A DNA stretch of 64,000 bases from Pseudomonas rubra (GCF_028656935.1 NZ_JAMDGZ010000010.1:1-64000); one strand, 5' to 3'; counted from the stretch's first letter, positions 8,424 through 18,151 are shown. Made by a program: numbers and translations. The notes: generated by a model from the sequence alone, not told the origin.

Positions 8424-9086
8424 ATGACCTTTGAAGTCCCTGCGCATCGCTCCCACGCCCCGGGCAAGCCCGCCGGCCGCATTCGCCAGAAGAACGAGCA
8501 GGCCATCATCCAGGCCGCCGAGGACGAATTCGCCCGCCACGGCTTCAAGGGCACCAGCATGAACACCATCGCCCTCAAGGCCGGGTTGCCCAAGGCCAAC
8601 CTGCACTATTACTTCACCAACAAACTCGGCCTGTACGTGGCGGTGCTGAGCAACATCATCGAACTGTGGGACAGCACCTTCAACGCCCTGACCGTCGACG
8701 ATGACCCGGCCCAGGCGTTGAGCAGCTACATCCGCACCAAAATGGAGTTTTCCCGGCGCAATCCGCAGGCCTCGCGGATCTTCGCCATGGAAATCATCAG
8801 TGGCGGGCAGTGCCTGAGCGACTACTTCAGTGAAGACTACCGCGCCTGGTTCAAGGGCCGTGCCGCAGTGTTCCAGGCCTGGATCGACGCCGGCAAGATG
8901 GACCCGGTCGATCCGGTGCACCTGATCTTCCTGCTCTGGGGCAGCACCCAGCACTATGCCGACTTCGCCACCCAGATCTGCCAGGTCACCGGCCGCAGCC
9001 GCCTGACCAAGCAGGACATGGAAGATGCCAGCAACAATCTTATCCACATCATTCTCAAGGGCTGTGGCCTGACACTTCGCGACTGA
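8424..9086 (+). CDS. TetR-family regulator, RutR-like
   Basis: This 220-residue regulator has a TetR helix-turn-helix (about residues 23-70: EQAIIQAAEDEFARHGFKG, then LPKANLHYYFTNK). Its C-terminal domain closely follows E. coli RutR: RNPQASRIFAMEI and HLIFLLWGSTQHYADFATQ correspond to RutR segments lining the uracil/thymine pocket. RutR-like proteins control pyrimidine breakdown. Beta-alanine and beta-aminoisobutyrate, the products of uracil and thymine reduction, feed the transaminase and MmsA encoded nearby. The pyrimidine link is an inference from family and context. The ATG at 8424 matches the family start; its ribosome site is weak (TGGAA). Confidence 0.82.
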   Translation: MTFEVPAHRSHAPGKPAGRIRQKNEQAIIQAAEDEFARHGFKGTSMNTIALKAGLPKANLHYYFTNKLGLYVAVLSNIIELWDSTFNALTVDDDPAQALSSYIRTKMEFSRRNPQASRIFAMEIISGGQCLSDYFSEDYRAWFKGRAAVFQAWIDAGKMDPVDPVHLIFLLWGSTQHYADFATQICQVTGRSRLTKQDMEDASNNLIHIILKGCGLTLRD

Positions 9087-9095
9087 ACCTGCCTT

Positions 9096-9680
9096 ATGCC
9101 TTTTACCCTGCTCGACACCTGCGAGTTTCGCGAAGAGATTCGCAAGAGCCGTTTCATCACCCTGGCTGCACCGATCAGCAGCCCGGCCGACGCCATGGGT
9201 TTCATCGAACACCATAGCGACCTGGCCGCCACTCACAACTGCTGGGCCTGGAAACTGGGCGGACAGTACCGCAGCAGCGACGACGGCGAACCCGGTGGCA
9301 CCGCCGGGCGGCCAATCCTGGCCGCCATCGAGGCCCAGGATTGCGATCAGGTGGTGGTGCTGGTGATCCGCTGGTACGGCGGCATCCAGCTGGGCACCGG
9401 CGGCCTGGCCCGGGCTTATGGTGGTGGCGCCAACAAGTGTCTGCAGCAGGCCGAAAAACGCTTGCTGGTCAGCCGCAGCGAGCTGACCTGCAGTTGCAGC
9501 TTCAGCGAACTGGCACTGCTCAAATTACGCGTGGCCGAAGCCGATGGCCTGGTGCTGGATGAACAATTCACTGCTAATGGCGTGGACTTGCGCCTGGCCC
9601 TGGGCGAGGAACAGATAGAACTGCTGCAGCGCCAGTTGGCTGACCTCAGCCGTGGCCGGATCTTGCTGGAGCGCGCCTGA
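9096..9680 (+). CDS. yigZ: YigZ/IMPACT-family protein
   Basis: The 194-residue cytoplasmic protein has the UPF0029 (IMPACT) N-terminal domain with its hallmark segments: FREEIRKSRFI, THNCWAWKLG, SSDDGEPGGTAGRPIL and VVLVIRWYGGIQLGTGGLARAYGGG. It ends with a DUF1949-like ferredoxin fold (about 135-194). The biochemical role in bacteria is not settled; eukaryotic IMPACT binds GCN1. The gene starts 9 bp after the RutR-like gene and may be translated from the same transcript. Confidence 0.92.
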   Translation: MPFTLLDTCEFREEIRKSRFITLAAPISSPADAMGFIEHHSDLAATHNCWAWKLGGQYRSSDDGEPGGTAGRPILAAIEAQDCDQVVVLVIRWYGGIQLGTGGLARAYGGGANKCLQQAEKRLLVSRSELTCSCSFSELALLKLRVAEADGLVLDEQFTANGVDLRLALGEEQIELLQRQLADLSRGRILLERA

Positions 9681-10017
9681 ACTTTTGCCCACATTCACTG
9701 TGGGCCCGGCTGTGGATAAGCTCTGGGCATTCGCCTGCGAGCCTTGGCCCACGGGGTCTGCAGAAGAACGATCATATTTTGATCAAGATTTGATGACAAC
9801 GCTTCAACTGCCGAAAAATCAGTAAGTTATCCCCAGCTATGGCGCCTGAAACCGGTCACGGAACGGCTTTTACCGCGCTTGTGAGCTTGCACACAAATAC
9901 TGTGGAGCAAGCTGTGGATAAGCCGTGCACCCCTGCGCCAACAGCGTACGGGGCCACGGCTTGGCTAGACTGGTTATTCTTTGATCAATCCTTGCTATCC
10001 CCTCAGAGGAGTTTTCC
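9681..10017. other. Intergenic region with DnaA-box matches
   Basis: This 337-bp non-coding region contains two perfect copies of the DnaA box TTATCCACA, read on the minus strand at 9711-9719 and 9913-9921, and a one-mismatch copy on the plus strand at 9827-9835. Between them lies an A/T-rich stretch with GATC-flanked repeats (about 9768-9795). A hairpin around 9688-9706 (CCCACATTCACTGTGGG) may terminate the yigZ transcript. The AGAGGAG ribosome site of the next gene lies at its right edge. Confidence 0.55.
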
Positions 10018-10698
10018 ATGTCCACGAACAAAACCGCCCTGATCATCGGCGCCTCGCGCGGCCTGGGCCTTGGCTTGGTGCAACGCTTGGTGGAAGACGG
10101 CTGGAATGTGATCGCCACCGTGCGCAATCCGGCCAAGGCCGACACCCTGAGCGCCCTGCCGCGGGTACAAGTCGAAACTCTGGAAATGAACAGCGGTGAG
10201 CAACTTGATGCGCTCGGCCAACGGCTGCAAGGTCAGTCGTTTGACCTGCTGTTCGTCAATGCCGGTGTCATGGGACCTCGCGAACAGAACGCCGAAGTTG
10301 CGCAACTGGCCGATGTGGGCGATCTGTTCATGACCAATGCGGTATCGCCCATTCGCGTTGCCCAGCGCTTCACCCCTCAACTGCAAAACGATGGTGTGCT
10401 GGCGTTCATGAGTTCGATCCTTGGCTGCGTCGCCATTCCCGACGGCAGCGAGATGTGTCTGTATAAGGCCAGCAAGGCGGCATTGAACTCGATGATCAAC
10501 AGCTTCGTCACCCTGCAACAACCACCACAGACCGTCCTGGCCATGCACCCGGGCTGGGTGAAAACTGACATGGGCGGCGAGAACGCCGAGATCGACGTGC
10601 TGACCAGCACCCAGGGCATGCTTGAGCAGATCAATGCTAACGCCGGCAAGGGCGGCCTGCACTTCATCAATTACAAAGGCGACAGCCTGATCTGGTGA
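10018..10698 (+). CDS. Short-chain dehydrogenase/reductase
   Basis: This 226-residue NAD(P)-dependent oxidoreductase has the SDR fold: the cofactor motif IIGASRGLGLGLVQ near residue 9, NAGVMGP near 81, a Ser in MSSILG near 131 and the catalytic YKASKAAL (Tyr-x3-Lys) near 149. It resembles the C-factor/YciK-like small SDRs, whose substrate is generally unknown. The ATG has an AGAGGAG site 6 bases upstream. It is followed by a hairpin, so it is probably transcribed alone. Confidence 0.88.
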   Translation: MSTNKTALIIGASRGLGLGLVQRLVEDGWNVIATVRNPAKADTLSALPRVQVETLEMNSGEQLDALGQRLQGQSFDLLFVNAGVMGPREQNAEVAQLADVGDLFMTNAVSPIRVAQRFTPQLQNDGVLAFMSSILGCVAIPDGSEMCLYKASKAALNSMINSFVTLQQPPQTVLAMHPGWVKTDMGGENAEIDVLTSTQGMLEQINANAGKGGLHFINYKGDSLIW

Positions 10699-10705
10699 AC
10701 CCTCG

Positions 10706-10741
10706 CGCGGTGGGTGTAGACTCGACACCTCGCCCACCGCG
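10706..10741 (+). terminator. Hairpin after the SDR gene
   Basis: A 9-bp GC-rich stem (10706-10714 with 10733-10741) can extend with TGT/ACA inside. It lies just after the SDR stop and lacks a good T-run, so termination is possible but not certain. Confidence 0.45.
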
Positions 10742-10813
10742 GCGGACCTGGATCAGCAGACAGGGCAACACTGAGCTGGCTAACCTGAACCCACTTTCAG
10801 AGGAGCCGGCACC

Positions 10814-12169
10814 ATGCCTGCGACCCGCATCTGGTTAAAAAACCCCCTCGCCATCTTCACAGCCAATTCCCTCGACGCCCGTGGCGGCCTGGTGATTGAA
10901 GACGGCCGTATCCAGCAAGTACTCGGCCTTGGCCAAAGCCCGGCCAGCCCCTGTGGACAAGTCTTCGATGCCCGCGAACACGTTGTGCTGCCGGGACTTA
11001 TCAACACCCACCACCACTTCTACCAGACCCTGACTCGTGCCTGGGCGCCAGTGGTCAACCAGCCTTTGTTTCCCTGGCTGAAAACCCTCTATCCGGTCTG
11101 GGCCCGGCTGACCCCGGCCAAGCTTGAACTGGCGACCCGCGTGGCCCTGGCCGAGCTGTTGTTGTCGGGCTGCACCACCGCCGCCGATCACCATTATCTG
11201 TTCCCCGAAGGCTTGGAAAACGCCATCGATGTGCAGGTCGAAGCGGTACGCAAACTGGGCATGCGCGCCATGCTCACCCGCGGTTCCATGAGCCTGGGCG
11301 AAGCCGACGGCGGCCTGCCGCCACAGCAGACGGTGCAGCAGGGCGAAGTGATCCTCGCCGACAGCCAGCGACTTATCCACAGTTACCACGAACGTGATGA
11401 AGGCGCGCAGATCCAGATCGCCCTGGCACCCTGTTCACCATTCTCGGTCACGCCAGAAATCATGCGCGCCAGCGCCGAGCTGGCCGAAGAACTGGACGTG
11501 CGCCTGCATACTCACCTGGCCGAAACCCTCGACGAAGAGGACTTCTGCCTGCAGCGCTTCGGCCTGCGCACGGTGGATTACCTGGATAGCGTCGGCTGGC
11601 TCGGCCCCCGCACCTGGCTGGCCCATGGCATCCATTTCAATCCGGACGAGATCGCCCGCCTGGGCGCTGCCGGTACCGGCATCTGCCATTGCCCAAGCTC
11701 GAACATGCGTCTGGCCTCAGGCATCTGCCCGACCCTGGACCTGACCGGGGCCGGCGCACCGGTGGGCCTGGGCGTGGACGGTTCGGCCTCCAACGATGCC
11801 TCCAATATGATCCTCGAAACGCGCCAGGCCCTGTACCTGCAACGGCTGCGTTATGGTGCCGAAGCGATTACCCCGGAACGTGTCCTGGGCTGGGCCACCC
11901 GCGGCTCGGCACAGCTACTTGGGCGTAGCGACATTGGCGAGCTGGCGGTGGGCAAGCAGGCCGACCTTGCCCTGTTCAAGCTCGACGAACTGCGTTTCTC
12001 CGGCAGCCACGACCCACTCTCGGCCCTGCTGCTGTGCGGCGCCGACCGTGCTGACCGGGTCATGGTCGGCGGCCAGTGGCGAGTTATCGACGGCCAGATC
12101 GAAGGCCTGGATGTCCAGGCCCTGATCGCCGATCACCGTCAGGCGGCGGCGCAACTGATCGCAGGCTAA
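10814..12169 (+). CDS. 8-oxoguanine deaminase
   Basis: This metal-dependent amidohydrolase deaminates 8-oxoguanine, an oxidised base, to urate; the assignment follows the P. aeruginosa PA0142-type family. The 451-residue sequence carries the barrel metal ligands: NTHHHFYQTLTRAW near 59-72 (HxH), LHTHLAETLDEEDFC near 228, WLAHGIHF near 263 and the catalytic Asp in GVDGSASNDASNM near 315. The ATG has an AGAGGAG site. It is followed 104 bp later by an adenine deaminase, giving a purine-deamination pair. Guanine deaminase or other ATZ/TRZ-family enzymes are the main alternatives, but the motif set fits 8-oxoguanine deaminase best. Confidence 0.87.
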   Translation: MPATRIWLKNPLAIFTANSLDARGGLVIEDGRIQQVLGLGQSPASPCGQVFDAREHVVLPGLINTHHHFYQTLTRAWAPVVNQPLFPWLKTLYPVWARLTPAKLELATRVALAELLLSGCTTAADHHYLFPEGLENAIDVQVEAVRKLGMRAMLTRGSMSLGEADGGLPPQQTVQQGEVILADSQRLIHSYHERDEGAQIQIALAPCSPFSVTPEIMRASAELAEELDVRLHTHLAETLDEEDFCLQRFGLRTVDYLDSVGWLGPRTWLAHGIHFNPDEIARLGAAGTGICHCPSSNMRLASGICPTLDLTGAGAPVGLGVDGSASNDASNMILETRQALYLQRLRYGAEAITPERVLGWATRGSAQLLGRSDIGELAVGKQADLALFKLDELRFSGSHDPLSALLLCGADRADRVMVGGQWRVIDGQIEGLDVQALIADHRQAAAQLIAG

Positions 12170-12177
12170 GGGTTGGC

Positions 12178-12210
12178 CAGCGCCGCTACCCTTTGGGTAC
12201 TGCGGCGCTG
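12178..12210 (+). terminator. Hairpin between 8-oxoguanine deaminase and adenine deaminase
   Basis: A stem of nine outer base pairs, a 2-base bulge and five further pairs closes a loop of three T residues. It lies 9 bp after the stop. The following sequence is only weakly T-rich (CTTCTGTGGG). Confidence 0.5.
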
Positions 12211-12261
12211 CTTCTGTGGGTCGCTGGCGCTGTGTAGAATGGCGACAACCGCACCTGATGA

Positions 12262-13227
<966 letters not shown>

Positions 13228-13242
13228 CCAATAGCCGCAACG

Positions 13243-13268
13243 GTGTGGCAGCCCAAGTGCTGCCGCAC
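13243..13268 (+). terminator. Hairpin after adenine deaminase
   Basis: A 10-bp stem (one G-T pair) with a 6-base loop lies 15 bp after the stop and just before the convergent ArsR-type gene. It may work in both directions, but no strong T-run is present. Confidence 0.5.
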
Positions 13269-13291
13269 CGCGCAACGACGCCTTGCCTGGC

Positions 13292-14008
13292 TCAGCCTGC
13301 GGTTTTCAATACCGGCAGTTGGGCCATACGGTTGATATGCGCCAAACCTTGGGCGTTGATCTGCAACATCCGTGACGCTTCACTCTCACGTATCCAGCCA
13401 GACTGCAGGAACAGCTTGAGCAAGCTGCTGCCCAGCGCGCCACCAAGGTGAGGACGGTGGTCGCTCCATTCACTGCAACAGCGACAACTGCTGAAGCTGC
13501 GACGCTGATGCTGGGCCAGGGCGCCGATGAAAATCCCGTAAGCGGCAAACTGTGTACGTCCAATACTGGTGACTTCGATTTGCTGCTCGCTACCTTCCAG
13601 CCAGCCGGCATCGAACAAGCGCTGATACAGATCCGCAGCCAACTCGCCTCCCAGGTGATCCCCGCACAATCGCGCCCGGCGCATGGACAGGGGGATACCG
13701 CCCACCGCCTGCTCGGGACTGCCTTCGGGCATGTTTACCTGGACGCTGGCCAGCGCTTCGACGGCGGCCCCGACTTCCGGTGCGGCCAGCCTGAAATAGC
13801 GTTTACGCCCCCTTGGCTCCAGCTTGAGCAATCCACTGGCGGATAATCTGGCCAGGTGAGCGCAGGCCGAGGACGGGGTCAGGCCTGCCATGCTGGCCAG
13901 CTCATCGGACGGACGCGCCATGCCATCAATCAAGGCCCAAAGCATGGCACTGCGTTTCGGGTCGGCCAGCAAGCTGGCGATCTGGCTGATACTCGTTACT
14001 GGTTTCAT
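13292..14008 (-). CDS. ArsR-family (winged-helix) transcriptional regulator with C-terminal domain
   Basis: The 238-residue protein starts with an ArsR-type winged helix: ISQIASLLADPKRSAMLWAL, then DELASMAGLTPSSACAHLARLSASGLL (about 6-62). A C-terminal extension carries a cysteine cluster (CRCCSEWSDHRPHLGGALG, near residue 185). This C-x-D/E-W-(S/T)-x-R-x-H-x-GG pattern is seen in many longer ArsR-like regulators, so the cysteines may sense metal, redox state or reactive compounds. The target is unknown. It converges on adenine deaminase and is followed upstream by a long A/T-rich gap. Confidence 0.82.
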   Translation of the reverse strand: MKPVTSISQIASLLADPKRSAMLWALIDGMARPSDELASMAGLTPSSACAHLARLSASGLLKLEPRGRKRYFRLAAPEVGAAVEALASVQVNMPEGSPEQAVGGIPLSMRRARLCGDHLGGELAADLYQRLFDAGWLEGSEQQIEVTSIGRTQFAAYGIFIGALAQHQRRSFSSCRCCSEWSDHRPHLGGALGSSLLKLFLQSGWIRESEASRMLQINAQGLAHINRMAQLPVLKTAG

Positions 14009-14545
14009 ATCTCAACTCCCTGCGAGATCATGTCTGATATCGATTGATTAACCATGTCGGCAGCATTTACTGCGAGGTGTCCGATGCCAGAGAGCCAGGA
14101 AGTCAACGTTATCAACGTCGCCGTCATCTCGTCGCAATAAGAATATACAAAAGTCTTTCAGCGTATTTGCGACCAAGCACACTTCAGCGAAACTCGACCC
14201 GGGGCAAAGCCAGGTAACGTCTGGTTGAGAGACAACCCTTGCCAGCCTGGACATGGAAGTATCTCTCGCTGGAAATGACTGCTGGATCCATTATAAACCG
14301 GGTAGCGCAAACAATATTTCGACCAGCCCCATGGTATTGGCAACCTCAGCCAGGGCCTCTGCGCTCAGCACAGCGCAGGCATTTCCAGTGGAACACGCCA
14401 GCCCCCACAACACGTATCTCGCTATCAACAACCGGGCTATCAACAACAACCAACAACCCGATAAAACCTACAACAATTTTTGCTCCAACTTACAATTAAT
14501 AGTGTTTAACATGTAGGCACAGCAGCGAAGATTTTTCCGTTCAAT
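14009..14545. other. A/T-rich intergenic region, no convincing gene
   Basis: This 537-bp gap lies between two minus-strand regulator genes and has clearly lower GC than the surroundings. It holds the promoter of the ArsR-type gene and the 3' end of the LysR transcript. A 12-bp direct repeat (GCTATCAACAAC) occurs at 14421-14432 and 14436-14447, followed by further CAACAA units. A plus-strand ORF at 14253-14516 has no ribosome site or recognisable domain. Confidence 0.5.
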
Positions 14546-15454
14546 TTAATTGTCCAACATTTCAAACATCGCCTGGCAACGTGCTCTAATTAAATCCCGC
14601 AACAACTGCACCGGCTTGCCCAACTGCGCCCGGTGGGTACACATCAAGTTCAAGGGCGCCGGCTCACCACGCAGGTGCGGCAACAACAACTTCAAGCGAC
14701 CCGCCTGCACATCACCGGCAACATCCAGCCAAGACTTGTAAGCAATCCCCGCCCCAGCCACGGCCCAGCGCCGAACCACATCGGCATCATCACAGAAACG
14801 ATCACCGCTCACGCCCACGCTCGCGGCACTGGCCCCCTGGCCAAATCGCCAGTGGTCGTGGATGCGATTGCCCAATTGGTACAACAGGCAATTGTGCTGT
14901 GCCAATTCAGCAATCTGTGCCGGTTCCCCACAACGGGCCAGATAGGCAGGAGACGCACACAACACCCGCCGGTTATCCAGGCACAGGGGCAAGGCCACCA
15001 GTCTGGAGTCCTCCGGGGCGCCATAACGCAAGGCGATATCCGCCGACTGGCGAAACAGGTCGGCATTACGATCGCCCAACAACAGGCGCACATTGAGCTG
15101 CGGGTGCTCGCGTTGCAGTTCGTCGAGCCAGGGCAGCAGCACGTTTCGGCCGAAGTCCGACGGCGCCGACAACAACAGGGTGCCACCGACCTGATCCTGA
15201 CCATGGGCCAGGACCCGTCGTCCTTGCTCCAGGCTCGACAGCGCAGATCGGGCATGTTGCAAATAACTTTCACCCTCGGCGGTCAAGCGCAGATTGCGGG
15301 TCGAACGGGCCAGCAAGCGCACGCCCAGTTGCTGCTCAAGACGCTTGAGCGAGGCACTGGCAACTGCCGGTGACAGGTTCAGCAGGCGTGCCGCCGCTGA
15401 CAGGCTGCCCGTTTCGGCGGCCCGGACGAACAGTTGCAGATCGTCGATACGCAC
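14546..15454 (-). CDS. LysR-family regulator, divergent from alcohol dehydrogenase gene
   Basis: The regulator starts with a LysR helix-turn-helix (VRIDDLQLFVRAAETGSLSAAARLLNLS, then ASLKRLEQQLGVRLLARSTR) and has a CrgA-like substrate-binding domain with GDRFCDDADVVRRWAVAGAGI near residue 200. I chose the GTG at 15454, which is preceded by AGAGGG 7 bases upstream, giving 302 residues as usual for the family. It is transcribed away from the zinc-type alcohol dehydrogenase gene, and such pairs usually mean that the LysR protein controls its neighbour. Confidence 0.87.
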   Translation of the reverse strand: MRIDDLQLFVRAAETGSLSAAARLLNLSPAVASASLKRLEQQLGVRLLARSTRNLRLTAEGESYLQHARSALSSLEQGRRVLAHGQDQVGGTLLLSAPSDFGRNVLLPWLDELQREHPQLNVRLLLGDRNADLFRQSADIALRYGAPEDSRLVALPLCLDNRRVLCASPAYLARCGEPAQIAELAQHNCLLYQLGNRIHDHWRFGQGASAASVGVSGDRFCDDADVVRRWAVAGAGIAYKSWLDVAGDVQAGRLKLLLPHLRGEPAPLNLMCTHRAQLGKPVQLLRDLIRARCQAMFEMLDN

Positions 15455-15568
15455 CAGCCCACCCTCTATTATCAAAAAATCATTGAAAGAATCTGTTGTT
15501 TTAGCGGCTTTTTCTGGCAAGTGAAAGCATCAATCATGGCCACATTGACTCTGCCTCGAGAACTGCTC

Positions 15569-16582
15569 ATGAAAGCCATTGCCTATTACCACTGCCTGCC
15601 GATCAGCGACGCGGCTGCGCTGAAGGACATCGAATTGCCAGCTCCCGAGCCCGGTCCGCGCGACTTGCTGGTAGAAGTGCGGGCGATCTCGGTCAACCCG
15701 GTCGACACCAAGGTTCGCCAGAACGTCCAGCCAGAAGGTGGCGCGGCCAAGGTCCTGGGCTGGGATGTCGCCGGGGTGGTCAAAGCGGTGGGCAGCGATG
15801 TCAGCCTGTTCCAGCCGGGAGACAAGGTGTATTACGCCGGCTCCATCGCCCGTGCTGGTGGCAACAGCGAACTGCACGTGGTGGATGAGCGAATCGTCGG
15901 GCATATGCCCAAGCGCCTGGGTTTTGCCGAGGCCGCTGCACTGCCGTTGACCGCCATCACCGCCTGGGAGCTGCTGTTCGAGCGCTTGCAGATTGCCGAA
16001 GGCCAACAGGATCTGGGCCAAAGCCTGTTGATCGTTGGCGCTGCCGGCGGTGTCGGCTCGATCCTCACCCAACTGGCGAGCCAACTGACCGGCCTCACCG
16101 TCATCGGCACTGCATCGCGCCCACAGACCCAGGACTGGGTGCGTGAGCTCGGTGTCGATCAGGTGGTCGATCACAGTCAGCCGCTCGCCACTGCCCTCAA
16201 GGCCCAGGGCATCGACCAGGTAACTCATGTGGCGAGCCTGACGCAGACCGACCAGCATCTGGATCAACTGGTCGAAGCCCTGGCGCCGCAAGGCAAACTG
16301 GCGCTGATCGATGACCCCAAGCAACTGGATGTGAGCAAGCTCAAGCGCAAGAGCCTGTCGCTGCACTGGGAGTTCATGTACACCCGCTCGCTGTTCGAAA
16401 CCGCGGACATGATCGAGCAGCACCACCTGCTCAACCGGGTGGCTGATCTGATCGACAACGGCACGCTGAAAACCACCCTGGGTGAGCACTTCGGCACCAT
16501 CAACGCCGCCAACCTGCGCCGCGCCCACGCCCTGCTCGAAAGCGGCGCAGCCAAGGGCAAGATCGTCCTCGAAGGCTTTTGA
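15569..16582 (+). CDS. Zinc-type alcohol dehydrogenase-like protein (MDR family)
   Basis: This 337-residue NADPH-dependent oxidoreductase of the medium-chain dehydrogenase family has a GroES-like N-terminal domain (VRAISVNPVDTKVRQ and VLGWDVAGVVKAVG) and a Rossmann domain with LLIVGAAGGVGSILTQLA near residue 155. It matches the ZADH subgroup annotated as zinc-type although the classical zinc ligands are not obvious, so a quinone- or enone-reducing role is plausible. I chose the ATG at 15569 (MKAIAYYHC), the conserved family start. The divergent LysR gene is its likely regulator. Confidence 0.85.
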   Translation: MKAIAYYHCLPISDAAALKDIELPAPEPGPRDLLVEVRAISVNPVDTKVRQNVQPEGGAAKVLGWDVAGVVKAVGSDVSLFQPGDKVYYAGSIARAGGNSELHVVDERIVGHMPKRLGFAEAAALPLTAITAWELLFERLQIAEGQQDLGQSLLIVGAAGGVGSILTQLASQLTGLTVIGTASRPQTQDWVRELGVDQVVDHSQPLATALKAQGIDQVTHVASLTQTDQHLDQLVEALAPQGKLALIDDPKQLDVSKLKRKSLSLHWEFMYTRSLFETADMIEQHHLLNRVADLIDNGTLKTTLGEHFGTINAANLRRAHALLESGAAKGKIVLEGF

Positions 16583-16587
16583 AACAG

Positions 16588-16617
16588 CGCGCCCACCGTA
16601 CTTGCGGGGTGGGCGCG
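16588..16617 (+). terminator. Hairpin after the alcohol dehydrogenase gene
   Basis: A perfect 10-bp stem (16588-16597 with 16608-16617) with a 10-base loop begins 6 bp after the stop. No T-run follows. Confidence 0.5.
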
Positions 16618-16707
16618 ACCGTCAGTCCGACAACTGATCCAGGTCATTCCGCTACCTGTGGCCGGCGCTACAATGCATCAGCCAACGCCAACCTCAGGTA
16701 TGCAGAT

Positions 16708-16872
16708 ATGAATATCCAGGTCAGTGCATCAGCAAAAAAGCCCGGCTGCCCATGGCAGGTTCAGCTAGACCAGCATGTCGTCAGCTTTCGCAGCGAGGCC
16801 GAAGCCCGCGCCTTCGTCAGCACCCTGCAAGCGCGGCTCCAGGCCCCGCATCCGCTCAAACGCAGCGGCTGA
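16708..16872 (+). CDS. Small conserved-looking protein of unknown function
   Basis: This 54-residue basic, soluble protein (MNIQVSASAKKPGCPWQVQL at its start) has an ATG with an AGG site about 9 bases upstream. It has one Cys and no signal peptide or membrane segment. Its last 17 bp overlap the 3' end of the convergent Bcr/CflA gene. Codon use resembles the neighbours, so I regard it as probably real, but no function can be assigned. Confidence 0.55.
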   Translation: MNIQVSASAKKPGCPWQVQLDQHVVSFRSEAEARAFVSTLQARLQAPHPLKRSG

Positions 16873-18037
16873 GGTTCAGTCGCCGGGTGAGCATCGCCAC
16901 GCTGACCACCGCCAAGCCGCACAAGCTGATGACGATGGCCATCGGTACCGCCGTGCCGTCATGCAGCACGCCGACCAGCGCTGCCGCACCGGCGGCGACA
17001 CTGAACTGCAGGCAACCGAGCAGCGCCGAAGCGCTACCGGCCCGTGCCCCCTGCCCGCTCATGGCCAAGGCCGAGGCATTGGGGATGATGCAGCCCAAGC
17101 TAGCAATGCAAACGAACAGTGGAATCAGCAACGGCCACAGCGCCGCCGGGTGCAAGGCACTGATGCCCAGCAGGGTCAGGCCTGCCGCCAGGTAAACCCA
17201 CACCGCACGCGCCAGCAGCAAGGCTGGGCCACGCTTGGCCAGCAACCGCGCATTGACCTGCGCGACCAGAATGAACCCCGCCGCGTTGCTGCCGAACAAC
17301 CAACCGTAATGCTCGGCAGGCACCCCATAGAGCTTGATGAATACGAACGGCGAGCCGGCGATATAGGCAAACATCCCGGCGATGGCAATGCCGCCGGTCA
17401 AGGCGTGGCCAAGAAAGATGCGCTCCTTGAACAAGCGCCCGTACTGGCGCAGCGAACCGGACAAGGGCGGGCGCGGCTGGTTGGCCGGCAGGCTTTCCGG
17501 CAGTCCCAGGGCCACAGCCAGGGTGCACAGGGCGCTGAACAGGGTCAGGGCGAGGAAGATCGACTGCCAGCCATAGAGGTTGACCATCACCCCGCCCAGC
17601 ATCGGCGCAAGGATCGGCGCCAGGCCCATGACCAGCATCAACTGCGAAAAGACCTTGGCCGACCCCACCGCATCGCACTTGTCGCTGACAATCGCGCGCG
17701 ACAGTACCATCCCGGCGCAACCGCCCAGGGCCTGAACGAAGCGCGCCAGGATCAGCGCATCAAGGGTCGGCGCAAAGGCGCAGGCCAGTGACGCCAGGGT
17801 GAACAGCGTGACCCCAACCAGCAGCGGGACGCGCCGGCCAAAGCGGTCGGCCACCGGCCCGTAGGCTAGTTGGCCAAGCGACAGGCCAAGAAAGTACGCC
17901 GCAAGCGTGGTCTGAATGTGCTTCTCGTCAGTGCCGAAGGCCAGAGCCATGGCCGGGAAGCCGGGCAGGTAGAAGTCGATCGCCAGGGGCCCGAAGGCAC
18001 TCAGGGCGCCGAGAATCAGGATGGTTCGCAGGTTCAT
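16856..18037 (-). CDS. Bcr/CflA-family multidrug efflux MFS transporter
   Basis: The 393-residue inner-membrane protein has about 12 membrane segments and the Bcr/CflA features of drug:proton antiporters: SAFGPLAIDFYLPGFPAMA in helix 1, the MFS motif A GPVADRFGRRVPLL near residue 60 and QALGGCAGMVLSRAIVSD near 102. Likely substrates are drugs or excreted metabolites; the actual cargo is unknown. It is monocistronic, with the copZ gene about 115 bp upstream on the same strand. Confidence 0.9.
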   Translation of the reverse strand: MNLRTILILGALSAFGPLAIDFYLPGFPAMALAFGTDEKHIQTTLAAYFLGLSLGQLAYGPVADRFGRRVPLLVGVTLFTLASLACAFAPTLDALILARFVQALGGCAGMVLSRAIVSDKCDAVGSAKVFSQLMLVMGLAPILAPMLGGVMVNLYGWQSIFLALTLFSALCTLAVALGLPESLPANQPRPPLSGSLRQYGRLFKERIFLGHALTGGIAIAGMFAYIAGSPFVFIKLYGVPAEHYGWLFGSNAAGFILVAQVNARLLAKRGPALLLARAVWVYLAAGLTLLGISALHPAALWPLLIPLFVCIASLGCIIPNASALAMSGQGARAGSASALLGCLQFSVAAGAAALVGVLHDGTAVPMAIVISLCGLAVVSVAMLTRRLNLSRCV

Positions 18038-18151
18038 CGGAAATCCGTAGCAGGCTAAGCAAGTCCGCTAGTCTAACCGCCCTGCCGGGGTTTCGCTGGC
18101 CGAGTTACGCCTGCGCGATGAATCTTTTATCCACCGCGCAAGCGTCAGTGC

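Noticed and set aside
14253..14516. An 87-codon plus-strand frame in the A/T-rich gap
   Set aside because: No ribosome site and low-complexity Asn/Gln-rich sequence produced by the CAACAA repeats.
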